Shown piece after piece: positions 9,863 to 20,579 of a stretch of 64,000 bases of DNA. The stretch's first letter is position 1; every line of letters begins with the position of its first letter. Origin of the DNA: Ichthyophis bannanicus (Eukaryota > Chordata > Amphibia > Gymnophiona > Ichthyophiidae); NCBI GenBank assembly GCA_033557465.1, contig CM066031.1:1068116444-1068180443 (forward strand), read 5' to 3'. The notes below the pieces were generated by a model. It saw only the letters and a list, made by a program, of their open reading frames with translations. It had not been told where the DNA came from and did not search any database. Both the position numbers and the translations under genes were made by a program.

Positions 9863-11510
9863 GTCTCCAGGTTCACTTTGGACTGGAGGCAAACAAAAGA
9901 ACAAAGAAGAAAGGACCGAGAATGGGCTCCAAGAGATGCCCACCACACGGTTAAAGAGGGGAAGGAAAAATCAGAGAGCTGCAGGTGCCCCAAGATACAT
10001 TCCTGCTACCGTAGGAGGAAGGGCCCCTAGGAACCAGCCTGAAGGCTTAAGCTCCACTTGTGAGTGAATGGTGTGAGAAAAGGAGAACTACCTATCTACT
10101 GCATGGAAGGAGGAGAGTTAATCAGTCGTACTTACTAATGAAGCCAAGCACCTACTTCACTTAAAGAACGTTTCACAAAATATATACATGATGTACACTT
10201 CACAACAGTTGGCATCAATGGGTCCATATTAATGGGAAGTTGCAGTTATTTCTCATGGTGCTCTCAAAGCCTGGCCTTGGTTTGCTAGTTCCCACTGCTC
10301 AAAGACCCGCAACAAAAACATTAAAACTTGTTTATGTAATCCCCAGAAACTGTCCTGCAGCAGGGTCTGCCCTGGAGGCTTGTTACACCAAAATCTGTTC
10401 TGAATCAGTCAATTAGTCATTTTCAGTTTATCTCATTCACTGGTATAAGGACCTATATAAGCCCCCCAGGTTTCTGAATCCAGAAGTGGAGTCAGAAAGA
10501 TATGTGGAAGTTAGGTCCATAAAATGATAGTTCCTATCAACATGACCGGCTTGTCTGCAGTGCTTATGCACTTTAAGTTAGGCGTATACTCAGGATTTTC
10601 TTCATTTTCATTATACCGAGACAGGTTTCTGGGTTCCTCTTTTCCTGTCAGAAACATTTCTTTATTCAGTCTTCTAGGGTATTTAGAGAATAGTGAAGTG
10701 GATCACATAAATAATGAGAAAAAGATTTGTAGTGCATTTTCCCCTTGCTATCTGCCTTCTCTTTCCTCCAGGGAAAGCATCAGAGTCTATGTCTGTCCAC
10801 CATATGTGAGAGCCTGAGGTGGATGAGCATAGCACAGGGAAAACACAGCAGCATACAGCTCAAGCTATATTTATTTACACTGTTCTTATGTAGCAATAGA
10901 ATGCAGGAACAAAAATACTCACTCCATTTCGGCTTGAGAACATAGACATTTAAAGGAATGGAAACATTTATCTTGAGTACCAGGTTCAGGCCTGGGATCA
11001 GAGGTTGAGCCTCTGGTTGGTGGGCTCTGCAATTCTTCTGAGCTTTCAAAAGCAGGTCACATTCTTAAGTTCACCCTAATCCAAAGGATACTCTCAAAGG
11101 GAGCGACCTCCTTCTTCCTATAAGCTGTGCTCCATTGCAAGCATGAGAGGTGAAATATCCTGACCTGAATTTATATAGAGACTTTAAAACATGGGGTAGT
11201 CAGAGTTTCTACCCTGGTATCATCTAGTCTCAGCAGTATGTTTATATTTATAGAACTAGACCAGTACATGCGTAAATTGTAGTAGTTTAATGCGTACTTG
11301 CTAGCAGTTGCCCAAACTCTGTCCATGTGCATGCCCACAGTGAATGTATGCACAGTGCAAACAATGTGGATACTTTCCCGCTAGTTGGTATTTTATAGGA
11401 GACCCTTGACACATGCCAGTCATCACTTATGCTTATAAATGACTAAAATGCCAACATTCTGCATTGTTGGTGCCTAAAACAAGGTGCCTCTTTATAAAAT
11501 TGCTCTCTAT
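9863..11510. other. No recognisable gene
   Basis: About 1.6 kb with only short unconvincing frames. A promoter-like CTATATAAG word lies near 10450, but I can tie it to nothing. I see no terminal repeats or LINE signatures. Confidence 0.35.
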
Positions 11511-12028
11511 GGGCTAGATTCTGTCCCACAAATAGCGGGGATGGACACCCTACCTGCCAGCATCTAACCTCCCTGCTGGTTGTACAGGGAGGTTAGATGG
11601 GGGCGGGGAAGGAACGTGTCGGGGGTGGAGTTAGGGCCAGCGACTTGTGTGGAGAAGTTATTCCACCTCCAAGGTGGAATAACTTCCCTGGATGGTGTTT
11701 TTTTCTGCAGGCCCGGGGCCTGGATGGGGCAGGGGGGCCTGAGGACATTCCCCGCAGCCCGACCCTGGCCTTAGGAGGCTGGATCGGGGGTCAGGCTGTG
11801 GGAAAAACTTTTGTTCTGCCGGCGGCAGGGATCGCAGCTTTACAATGGAGCCGCGGTGCTATGGCAACCAGATGCCATGGCTCCATTGTAAAGCCCTGAC
11901 TGAGTTAGTCGGGCTTTCCCTGTACATGCAGGCTGGGCTGAATCGTGGTCCCAGCCTGCATGTACAGGGCTGTTCGCGATTCTGGTCCCGCCGGACTAGA
12001 TGGGCCCACGGGATCAGAATCGCAACCC
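11511..12028. mobile_element. Multi-hairpin non-autonomous DNA element (family H1, copy 1)
   Basis: The ends are GGGCTAGATTCTG (11511-11523) and its approximate inverse CAGAATCGCAACCC (12015-12028). The flanking triplets TAT and TCT could be a diverged 3-bp duplication. Between the ends are five serial hairpins: 11561-11575 with 11585-11599 (15 bp), 11654-11668 with 11672-11686 (15 bp), 11837-11852 with 11879-11894 (16 bp), 11918-11937 with 11950-11969 (20 bp), and 11976-11984 with 12015-12023. A related copy with hairpins at matching places lies at 48247-48917. A PIF/Harbinger origin is possible. There is no transposase. Confidence 0.6.
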
Positions 12029-12390
12029 TCTGAATGTCCAGTTAAAACTGGAAGTATAGAGGGGTTGTACATCCGGGATGGAATGATCCTGTATATGTAT
12101 AACCTAGGTGATTACTTGGTCTGCTTTTAAATACCTACAGTATATTCGTCAGCACTGCACATGTGTCTGAAATACTGAATATAAGTGTAACAAACTTACA
12201 GTTCCTGACTATTCATATACAGCTGCTGCGTTATTCAGCAATATTCATCCTAGGTGGTTTCTTTAGGCCCATCTAAGGGGAACTCATGCCGGGTTGATCC
12301 TGGACCCAGGGATACACCAGCATGGTGGCCTGGGCAGAGGGGCATTACTGTATATAGATTGTATTTTCATTCTGTTATAAATTTAATACC
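12029..12390. other. No gene recognised
   Basis: Unremarkable AT-moderate sequence between the hairpin element and the LTR. Confidence 0.4.
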
Positions 12391-12880
12391 TGTAACTGCT
12401 GCAGCAAAGTGCAATCAATGAATAAATCCAGGAGTCAATTGACAGGGTCCAAGCCAGTTTATTGTGCACAGGCCCAGTCAGTCAAAGCTTCAAAAGGAAC
12501 TGAGCAAAGTTTTTACAGAGACGTAACCATTTATACCTCCTTTTCAGTTTGATACATGAGAACTTTCTATTGGTCCTAGCTCGATACATGCAAACTTCTC
12601 ATTGGTTCCACACTCCCTGTACCTGTCCAATTAGAAATCCCTCCGGGGCCTAGCAACCAGCCCCCTCCCTTAGGATTGTTCTAACAATGGTGCAGTTCTT
12701 GATTTTGATACTTCTCTACTGCAAGGTTATCCCTAGCTTCAGGAATGCATGTATTGAAACATTTCTTTCTTTTGCACACAAGAGAATAATGAAAGACTTA
12801 TGAATTCATGTAAAACTTCTTATTAAGCAGTTTAAAACAGTCTTCTCATTTTTCACAGATTTTTGGTTCTTCTTCTAGCT
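12391..12880 (-). mobile_element. Solo LTR-like sequence, minus strand (endogenous retroelement)
   Basis: Read on the minus strand it ends in CAGTTACA (12391-12398), with a poly(A) signal AATAAA (complement of 12458-12463) and a TATA box in GGTATAAATGG (12528-12538). Its last ~120 bp parallel the plus-strand LTR at 14861-15252: both have GTGCACAA(A)TAAA, then TTGGACC, then CTCCTGG. No gag, pol or env was seen next to it. The right boundary is not resolved. Confidence 0.55.
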
Positions 12881-13114
12881 ATAATGGTGTGGTAGGCGAA
12901 GGCCTGTGATCCATGGTGTCTGAAATAAGCAGGGAGCCTAAACAGCTTGACCTGTAAATGAAGCCTGTGGAGAGGCCCATAGGAATTACACATTTCCCCA
13001 AATGCTGCTACCATAGAATCGAAACTTAACAGAGCACAATTAAGTACAGCTAAGCAGAATCGAAACTTAGAGAATATAGAAAAACAAGTTTAATTGGTAT
13101 TGATAAGAGAGTGA

Positions 13115-14858
13115 AGCTTCTATGGAATTACTTGCTCCAACAATATCCAAAATCATAAGTCTATCATTTGACACTGGCTCATTCCCTTCTGCCCTCAAAC
13201 AGACCTCCATACGGCCTCTACTAAAAAACCTCAAATTAGATCCGCAAAAAACAGACTCTTATCGACCCATCTCCAGCATACCCACCCTTGCGAAAATAAT
13301 CGAAAAGATAGTCTACAGACAATTGCAAGACCATATCGACACTGAAGCACCTCTGGACACCTGTCAACATGGATTCCGGGAATCTTACGGGGTCGAAACG
13401 CTCCTCACCTCACTTCTCAACAGCTTAAACTCTGGCATCGACAACATCAAACAGGGTTTTGTCCTCATCTTTTTAGATATTGCGGCTGCTTTTGACTCGG
13501 TCTGTCATGACATTCTTATTGTCCGCCTAAGAGAGAAGGGACTCTGTGGAAATGCTCTTGAATGGTGCAATTCTTACCTCTCAGAAAGATGGCAGCAAGT
13601 TCGCTCAAATGGTGAAACATCAGATCCATTTCACCAAGGTCAAGGAGTCCCACAGGGTTCCTCTTTGTCATCATTGTTATTCAACATCTACATGCAACCC
13701 TTATGCAACATTATCAGGTCCTTCAAAGTCAATTACATGATATATGCTGATGACGTCCTATTATATATGCCATTCTGCATCGATAAGATGAATCTCACCA
13801 CCATATCCAACTGTTTTAACGCCATCTCAGACTGGCTACTGACTCAAAATCTCAGAATCCAGAACAAGAAAACAGAGGTACTTTTCATCTCAAGAAACCC
13901 CAAGTTCACACCACCTACATTCCTTGAAGTCCATGATGCTAAGTTGCAAGTAAAACCCCACATCCGTTATCTTGGTGTTACCCTGGATCAAAATCTAGAT
14001 ATGAAGACCCACATAGCCAACACTGTAAAGTCAATTTATTTCAAGATTCGCTCCCTTAGACACCTTCGCCAACTAATTGATCCATATGATTTCCGTACTG
14101 TCTACCAGGCTTTAATTATCCCACACTTTGACTTCGCAAATTGTATACTACAAGGGCTCCCCCAATCAACCCTCAACCCGCTTCAACTAGCATTAAACAG
14201 TGCTGCAAGAGTGTTCTTCGGGGTACCAAAAAGAGAACATGTAACACCTCTCCTGAAACAATTACACTGGCTCCCTATCCAAGCGAGAATCATCTTCAAG
14301 ACCCTGCTACTAGTCTTCAAAGCTCACAAAGGACTTGCTCCCTCCTCTCTATCAGAGTTGATACAACCTATCCCCTCCAACAGACTTAGAAGAACCTCGG
14401 AACTAAACATGCTCAAAGTTCCAAAAGAATCCTTAAAATACATCTCTGCAACTGTGAACCGATCATTCAGCTTATGTGCTCCAAAACTGTGGAACTCCCT
14501 CCCACCACACATTAGGGCCATCTCTGATATCCCCCAGTTCAAAAAGGCCTTGAAGCATCACCTTTTCATCCAATACTTTCCAGAGAACACAATAACACAA
14601 GTTCATCCAAATAGCTCTAATCCCGTTCCTATCTAACAAGATACCTTTTCATGTAATATTACTATCATATGTATATAGTTCAATGTTTATTATCCTTTGT
14701 TATAATTACCCCGGTTTTCCAAGTTTTTCTTCCTGTTCCATGTAAAAACAGATATATGTATCTTATCTGATGTTTTGTAGTTCTATGTAAACCGCGCTGA
14801 TAATAAATAGCGCGGTATATAAAAATGTTAAATAAATAAATAAAATAAATAAATTAAC
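13115..14858 (+). mobile_element. L2-clade LINE, 5'-truncated (L2 copy 1)
   Basis: The element retains the RT, the C-terminal part and an L2-type 3' end: ACCGCGCTGATAATAAATAGC, then GCGGTATATAAAAATG, then a (TAAA)n tail at about 14830-14856. It lies between two LTR-like sequences of one family that face opposite ways. The 5' end is cut near 13115, inside the RT domain. Confidence 0.85.
13122..14636 (+). CDS. L2 ORF2 fragment: reverse transcriptase and C-terminal domain
   Basis: An uninterrupted frame of 504 codons, opening at an internal Met. It encodes SYRPISSIPTLAKIIEKIVY (RT motif 1-2), LIFLDIAAAFDSV (motif A), QGVPQGSSLSSLLFNI (motif B), YMIYADDVLLY with YADD at 13743-13754 (motif C), and LHWLPIQARIIFK with LWNSLPPHIR near the end, which are hallmarks of L2. 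The endonuclease and the RT start are missing, so the piece cannot mobilise itself. The open frame suggests a fairly recent insertion. A true translation start is not present. Confidence 0.85.
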   Translation: MELLAPTISKIISLSFDTGSFPSALKQTSIRPLLKNLKLDPQKTDSYRPISSIPTLAKIIEKIVYRQLQDHIDTEAPLDTCQHGFRESYGVETLLTSLLNSLNSGIDNIKQGFVLIFLDIAAAFDSVCHDILIVRLREKGLCGNALEWCNSYLSERWQQVRSNGETSDPFHQGQGVPQGSSLSSLLFNIYMQPLCNIIRSFKVNYMIYADDVLLYMPFCIDKMNLTTISNCFNAISDWLLTQNLRIQNKKTEVLFISRNPKFTPPTFLEVHDAKLQVKPHIRYLGVTLDQNLDMKTHIANTVKSIYFKIRSLRHLRQLIDPYDFRTVYQALIIPHFDFANCILQGLPQSTLNPLQLALNSAARVFFGVPKREHVTPLLKQLHWLPIQARIIFKTLLLVFKAHKGLAPSSLSELIQPIPSNRLRRTSELNMLKVPKESLKYISATVNRSFSLCAPKLWNSLPPHIRAISDIPQFKKALKHHLFIQYFPENTITQVHPNSSNPVPI

Positions 14859-14860
14859 TC

Positions 14861-15252
14861 TGCTGAAAGAAAAGTTACAGTGCCCTGCTTTCCCACATGT
14901 TTTAGTTAGCCAGTTGACCTTGGAGGAGAATTGTATCAAGAGCCTAAGAAATGATCATTGTAATGAGGACTGTAAGGGGGGTAAGCAGGTGTTAAGCCCA
15001 GATCAAGGTCCTCATTGGAGCTACGTATTGGTACCGGGACCAATAGATGGGGTGAAAGGGGTTACCGGGACCAATGAAAAGTTTGCCTATGTCTAGAATG
15101 GGAAAGAAAGCTATAAAAGTTGTTGTTTTGCTAGAAACCATTGCTCAGCCATTTTGAATGTGATTCTGCTTGAGTCTTGTGCACAAATAAATGATTTGGA
15201 CCTTCTGAACAGACTCCTGGTATTATTGGTTTGTCTGCGCTCTGCTGCTACA
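14861..15252 (+). mobile_element. Solo LTR-like sequence, plus strand (endogenous retroelement)
   Basis: It starts TGCTGAAAG and ends CTGCTACA, giving TG...CA ends. It has a TATA-like CTATAAAAG near 15110-15118 and a poly(A) signal AATAAA at 15186-15191. The 3' part is shared with the minus-strand LTR at 12391-12880. What follows (ATGGGAGTTGGATCCAGG) could contain a primer-binding site, but I cannot assign a tRNA. No internal retroviral genes follow. Confidence 0.55.
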
Positions 15253-15299
15253 ATGGGAGTTGGATCCAGGCCTAACTTACAGGCCTTTCATAGTAGCAG

Positions 15300-15830
15300 A
15301 AAACACAAGGAGGAGCAGGCCTCCTGCAGGCAACACCAAAAGACACAAGAGGCAGGAGACGTTGGATGAACTAATGAGTCTTTTATTGGTAAGGACCCCA
15401 ACGCGTTTCGGCAACGCCTTCCTCAGGGGAATTAACACTTAAAACAAACAATGAAAACAAGAACAAAATTAAAATCACAATAACATCTAACAATTAAAAC
15501 CAAATGGCATGATCTCAAATGTATAACGGCAAACATCATATATAAATCAAATATAATATTATGTATAAAAAATAAAAAAATAAGTAAAATACAAACTGAA
15601 CTGTACAACACAAACAAAACGTAGGGCTGAAAAGCAGAGCACAGGAAACTCAAATATATACGTTATAAACTAAACTAAAATAATGGAACACAAATACTTC
15701 CTTTGTATCTAATATAAATAACATATAGAAACATGCACATTTTCTATAATAAAGAGACAAAGAGAGATTTGAATACAATAAAGATTTGTTAACCTACTTG
15801 ACACCTACATAAAACATGCCCAGATTCATC
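15300..15830 (-). mobile_element. Penelope-like element segment (approximate limits)
   Basis: AT-rich sequence without ORFs, anchored by a hammerhead-like core at 15396-15430 in the same relative place and orientation as in the 24996-25483 unit. Hammerhead motifs in the terminal repeats of Penelope-like elements are established. Here the limits are guesses because I could not find a target-site duplication. Confidence 0.4.
15396..15430 (-). ncRNA. Hammerhead-ribozyme-like motif (one core change)
   Basis: On the minus strand, CTGAGGA (15426-15420) is followed by an A and a 3-bp stem II (GGC, loop GTT, GCC) and then GAAAC (15409-15405), GCGTT and GGGG. CCC before the core can pair with GGG after it as stem I. 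The self-complementary ACGCGT would serve as a minimal stem III. Against the consensus CUGANGA and GAAA the core is satisfied, because the changed base is the variable N. The predicted cleavage is after GCGTT. Confidence 0.6.
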
Positions 15831-16528
15831 AGATTGTCTTGAGAAATCTTATGTTTTGAGCCAGCAATTTCTTCCTGCATCTTTTGAGATTCCAGCTAAA
15901 TCAGAACCAAGGTTGGGCTCCCAGCACCATGAACATTCATTTATTTTTACCTTATTATATAACCTCTCTAAAGCACTTAGCCTAGTCTATGCAGTGACAG
16001 TCTTCTGCCATGGGCCATGCATCAGTGTTCCTTCGATAACTCGGCAAACATAGGCCATAAATCCAGTCTTTAGGTGTGAGGATAAATCAGATTTTTTGGG
16101 CTGTGTCCTTTGTTTCAAGCCATGTGCTTAAGATGGCTGCTTGGCTGCTCCTGAGAGAACAAAGAAAACACTACTGAACATGTGCTAAGCTGTGAAGCGG
16201 ATGTAATATATGGGAATTACACTAATATATTACTGTGATTAGCTAAGAGCCAGACTTGAGCTTTTCCATGTATGGGAGCTTAGGGATGTGTGTGAATGGT
16301 GAAAGAAGATATGAGAGCAGAAGGGATTGGTAAGAGTCATGATGACATGGGGAAAGCCCACCTACTATACAGTATAAGCTCCTGCACAGGATTGCTAAGG
16401 CAGATTTTTAGTGAGCAGCTGGCTGACACTGAAAGTCTTGTGTGCGTCTGCAGTCTATTTTTTTTTGTTGACTTTGTAGTAAAGTGAATCTGCTGTTTCA
16501 GGGATCTGGTCTCTTGCCTCCTAAATTC
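15831..16528. other. No gene recognised
   Basis: No repeat or coding signature was seen apart from short unconvincing frames. Confidence 0.35.
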
Positions 16529-16531
16529 TAA

Positions 16532-16991
16532 GGGCCCGATATTCATTTGTGATGGCTATGCACCTCTAAGGAGCATAGCCATCACCGCCAAACTTTAACC
16601 ACAGATATTCAATCTGGGGCCATATCCGGTCATCGGCATTGAATATCCGGGGTTGCCACACAGCGCAGAAGCTAACCGTGCAGTGGGAATTTTCAGCCGG
16701 TGAGCTCTGGTGGTGAAAGTTAGGATAGCTTTTGCTGCAACTAACTTTTGTCGCTGAGGGATAACCGGGCAGTGACTGAATATCGCCGCTGTACGGTTAT
16801 CCCTAGGTATAGCCCCTGGAACGCCTCCAACACTCCTTGATGCTAAGTGGTTACCATTGGGGTGCATAGCTGCATTACTCAGGGATATTCAGCGGCCCTA
16901 ACTGTGTTAGGGCCGCTGAATATCCCACTTAGGGGCATTTACAGAGTTTACAGCTCTGTAAATTGTGTAAATGCTTTTGAATATTGGGCTC
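16532..16991. mobile_element. PIF/Harbinger-like MITE with serial hairpins (family H2, copy 1)
   Basis: The terminal inverted repeats are GGGCCCGATATTCA (left) and GAGCCCAATATTCA (right, inverted), with two mismatches. TAA duplications flank the element at 16529-16531 and 16992-16994, which is the TWA target typical of PIF/Harbinger. Internal hairpins include 16549-16561 with 16573-16585 (13 bp) and 16882-16902 with 16906-16926 (21 bp perfect, loop of 3). It is 460 bp with no transposase. Relatives lie at about 58070-58452 and 58580-58975. Confidence 0.75.
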
Positions 16992-16994
16992 TAA

Positions 16995-17730
16995 ATTTTG
17001 ACAGGTGTAACCCTTGAATAATGATCAAGATGCCATCTCTCAAGAGATTGCGAACACTTCCTTCATAGTTTCCCCACTTCCAACTGATACAAAGAGTAAA
17101 AGACCTTATCCAGGGAGCACAAGACCTGATTATATATTTTGTATTGGTGCAAACTGTACTAGGTGGTCCTTTGGTGTACCAGAAAAGTGGGCTATAAACC
17201 TCAGATTAGAACAGATTTAGATTATACTGCCACTGAGCTCCCATGTCAAAGGTCTTTTAAACAAAAAATATTATATACAGAGTGTCAGAGTTTGAACCTG
17301 TTTCCTTGGGGACCACAGTTATGCAACAGGCATCACAGACTGCAGAGACTGAGCTGAAATTCTGTTATTAAAACGAAAAGTGTCAGAAGAGGAAGCCACA
17401 GGGTCAGTTTAAGAGGCGGGCCAGTGAGGCATTGACTGGGGCACACAAAAATAAGGGCACAGAAAACCTGCTTCACTGGCTCGCTTCCAGCCAGCCACTT
17501 CCTTTGCCTGCCTTATGCTGCCGCAATCACATTAATGCTTAACACAGCTGCGAGAGCATTCTCATTTGCTCCCACAACTGCTGTGATGAAGCTGCTCAGC
17601 ACAATAGTATTTTTAGTAAAGCAAATATAAACACTCCTGTTAAGACAGGACATGCTTATTTTTGCTTTTATAAAAGTACCGCACAGCCACAGGACCAAAC
17701 AAAAATGTTCCTATGGCTGTATTAAGCATT
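16995..17730. other. No gene recognised
   Basis: I see no repeat hallmark here. Confidence 0.35.
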
Positions 17731-19330
17731 ACTGCAAACATGGCGGCGGGGGCAGTGAAAGGAAGAGAGAAGGTGGCTGGCTGGGAGTGATGTGGAAGGA
17801 GGTGGCTGTTGGAATGATGCTGAGAACTGAGGAGGGGAAGCTGGGACTGGAAGGGGGCTGGGGCACTAGGACTAGAAATGGGCTGACAGTGGTGGAGAGA
17901 ACTGGGACTGAAAGAGAGCTAATCCTGAAAGGGGGACTGTGACTAGAAATGGGCTCTGGAGGGAGGACTTGAACTGGAAATTGGCTCTTACTGGGGCTGG
18001 AAATGGGCTAATACTGGGGCTGGAGGAGATTGGAACTGGAAATGGGCTGATACTAGGGGGGGGGGGGGGAGGCTAGGAGTAGAAATGGGCTGATTCTAGG
18101 TCTGGGAATGGAAATGAGCTTATCCTGGAGGTGGTTGGGACTGATCTGAGAGACGGGACTAGAAGAGGGTTAATTCTGGGGCTGGGAGGACTGATACTGA
18201 AAGGAGGATGATGCTGGCAAATGCTGGGGTCAGGGTGGGAAAAAGAAAGAGATTCTGGGAGAGTGAGAAGGGAGAGGAAGACAGATATTGTAGGGGGTGG
18301 GGAAGAAGCAAAGTCATAACCAGGGGAAGGTTGAGAAGGAGGGGTATAAGAACAGATGCTGGGGTAAAGAGGAGGAAAGGCAAGGTTAATGAATATTGGA
18401 GAGGAAAGTAGATGGATCAGCTTTGGGGACATGGGGATGTGAGAGAACAGGGACTTAGGTGGAAAATTTAAAATTGGGTGAGAAAACAGAAGAAAGACAA
18501 TAAGATAGGCTTGGTATTGGAAATGTAAGTGGGGGACACAGGGCTTGGGTAGGATTGTGAATGAGAATACAGGGACTGGGTGGGGTGCAAGAGTGGGGAC
18601 TTGGGATTGCCGGGGGGCGGGGGGGGGGGGTAGTGGGGACTAGGAAATTGGCCAGAGATTAGGAGGACAGTGGGGGAAAGGTGATTGGTTGAGGGGTATG
18701 AGTAGGACTGTGACACTAAGTCCAAAAATATGGGGAGGGGAGAAAGTATGAAGGGCCTGGAGTGTTTGGGGGGTAGTTGAAAAGGACAGAGGAGGTGGTG
18801 AGAGCTATAGGAAGAGATAGGTTTTCCTTGGAGAAGGTGAGAGAGGGTAGTAATTGGGGAGATGAAAGTGGAAAAGGAAGCCTGAATAGGAAGTAAGACA
18901 TAAGATAAGGCTTGGAGCTGGAATGAGGATGAATGCTAGAGAATGAGCTGGGCTGATTAGGGGATGAGAGGAAGAAGGTGGTAAATGAGACTGGGGTGGG
19001 AGGAATACAGAGGAAAGAAATGAGGGACTAGAAAGCTGGTGAAAGATGAGGGCATAAGAGGCTGGTGAAGGAATGAGACAGGTTGGGGAATGGAAGGACG
19101 GGAAGTAAGGTTAGGAAATGGAAAGCTGATAAACAGGTTAATGGTGAAAAGAGGAAGACTGAAGATCAAAAGAGGGAGAGAATGGAATGGAATGAAACTA
19201 TATAATTAGGTTAAAGGCAGATGAGAGAAGCAGAGAAAAAAAGATGAAACAAAAGGATCAGTGTCAGAGAGACTTGTAGGGAAGGAAAGGACAAAGAGAG
19301 TGTGAAGAAACAGAAAATGAAAATGAGATC
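17730..19330. repeat. Purine-rich degenerate minisatellite
   Basis: Strongly G/A-rich on the plus strand. Loosely repeated words such as GGGACTGGAA, AATGGGCTGATACTGGGG and GAGGGA recur at irregular spacing. G-runs of 11 or more lie near 18057-18068 and 18617-18630. Open frames here, especially the Pro/Ser-rich ones on the minus strand, are composition artefacts. Confidence 0.7.
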
Positions 19331-19575
19331 ATAAGAATATAAGATATGCCATACAGGGTCAGACCAAGGGTCCATCAAACCCAGTATCCTGTTTCCAACA
19401 GCGGTTAATCCAGGTCACGAATACCTGTCAGTTCCCAAAAAGGTATACAGATTCCATGTTGCTTATCCCAGGGGTAAGCAGTGGATTTCCATGGTCCTCT
19501 TTAATAATGGTTTATGGACTTTTCCTCCAGGAACTTGTCCAAACCTCTTTTAAACCCAGCTCTCGTCGCTGTTTA
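19331..19575 (-). mobile_element. CR1-A 3' fragment
   Basis: The minus-strand 3' UTR of CR1-A. ATAAGAATATAAGATATGCC is followed by GGTCAGACCAAGGGTCCATC and CAGTATCCTGTTTCCAACAG, then the end of the coding region. It matches the 3' ends at 3424-3594 and 39247-39500 and is inserted in the purine-rich tract. Confidence 0.8.
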
Positions 19576-19679
19576 CTCCTACAGTTGTGTAGAAGTAAGC
19601 CAGGGAGCCAGGCTTCAGGATGCACCGGCTCTCTCTGAAGCTGGTCAGATGCACGTGGGGCCCCTTGTGGTGTAGGAGA

Positions 19680-20290
19680 GCTGCTGGCCCTGTAAGAGGA
19701 TTGGTAGCTAGAATGTGAAATGGGCTAATGTTAGGGGATGGGGAGACTGCTATTGAAAGGGAGATAATGCTGGGAGGGACTGGGAGGGGCTGAGACTGAA
19801 GGGGAGTTGATACTGGGGAGCCAGGACTGGAAAAGGGCTAAAACTGGGGGATGGAGGAACTGGAGCAAGAATGATACTGGGGGTCTGGGACTGAAAATGG
19901 GCTGATGCTGGGGCATGGGGGGACTGGGAATGGAAGGGGAGATGATGCTGGGAGGGGCTGAAACTAGAAGGGGAGGACTGGAAGGGAGTGGGGCTGGGGC
20001 AGGGGAGAAAAAAAGAAGTGGGGGAGTGAAGTTGGAGAGGGGACAGATATTTTGTGTGGGAGGGAAGAAAAAAGGTCATACAGTGGGAACAGTTGAGAGG
20101 GAAGGGCATAAGAATGAATGCTGGGGTAAGGAGGAAAGGCAGCATTAATGAACACTGGAGAAGGAAGTAGCTGGGTGGATGTGCAGAAGGGATGTAGGAG
20201 GGAAAGGGAGATGAGGGAGAGCAGGGACTGGGACTTAGGTGGAGACTTAAAATTGGGGGGGGGGGGGGGGGGAAAGAAGAAGACATAATC
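19680..20290. repeat. Purine-rich minisatellite, continued
   Basis: The same GGGACTGGAAATGGGCTGATACTGGGG-like texture resumes after the CR1-A fragment and ends near a G16-type run at about 20257-20273. The two blocks were one tract before the CR1 inserted. Confidence 0.65.
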
Positions 20291-20387
20291 TAAGATTGGC
20301 TGGGTATGGGAAGAGGAAATGGAGACTCAGATGGTGGGCCCAGGAGCTGGCATAACTCACTGTGCATGCAGCTCCAGCATTGTGCAG

Positions 20388-20554
20388 CATCATCCCCAGC
20401 TTAATCTTTCTTTCTCTGAGTCAGCAACAGCAGCCAATGCTGCCCATAGCATTCACTTCCAGTGCGTGGGACCATTCACTGGAATTGAATGCTACAGGCA
20501 GCACTGGCTGCTGCGTGCTGACTCTGAGAAATAAAGATAAAGCTGGGGATGGTG
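20388..20554. repeat. Imperfect palindrome, arms ~78 bp
   Basis: CATCATCCCCAGCTT...CTGAGTCAGCAACAG...TTCACTTCCAGTG on the left is mirrored by CACTGGAATTGAATGC...GCTGACTCTGAG...AAGCTGGGGATGGTG on the right, around a centre near 20471. It carries several mismatches. It may be an old foldback MITE. Confidence 0.65.
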
Positions 20555-20579
20555 CTATGAGATCTTTCTGCTGCTGATT

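Noticed and set aside
10440..10460. CTATATAAG as a promoter
   Set aside because: A single TATA-like word in AT-rich DNA with no downstream gene or LTR structure that I can define.
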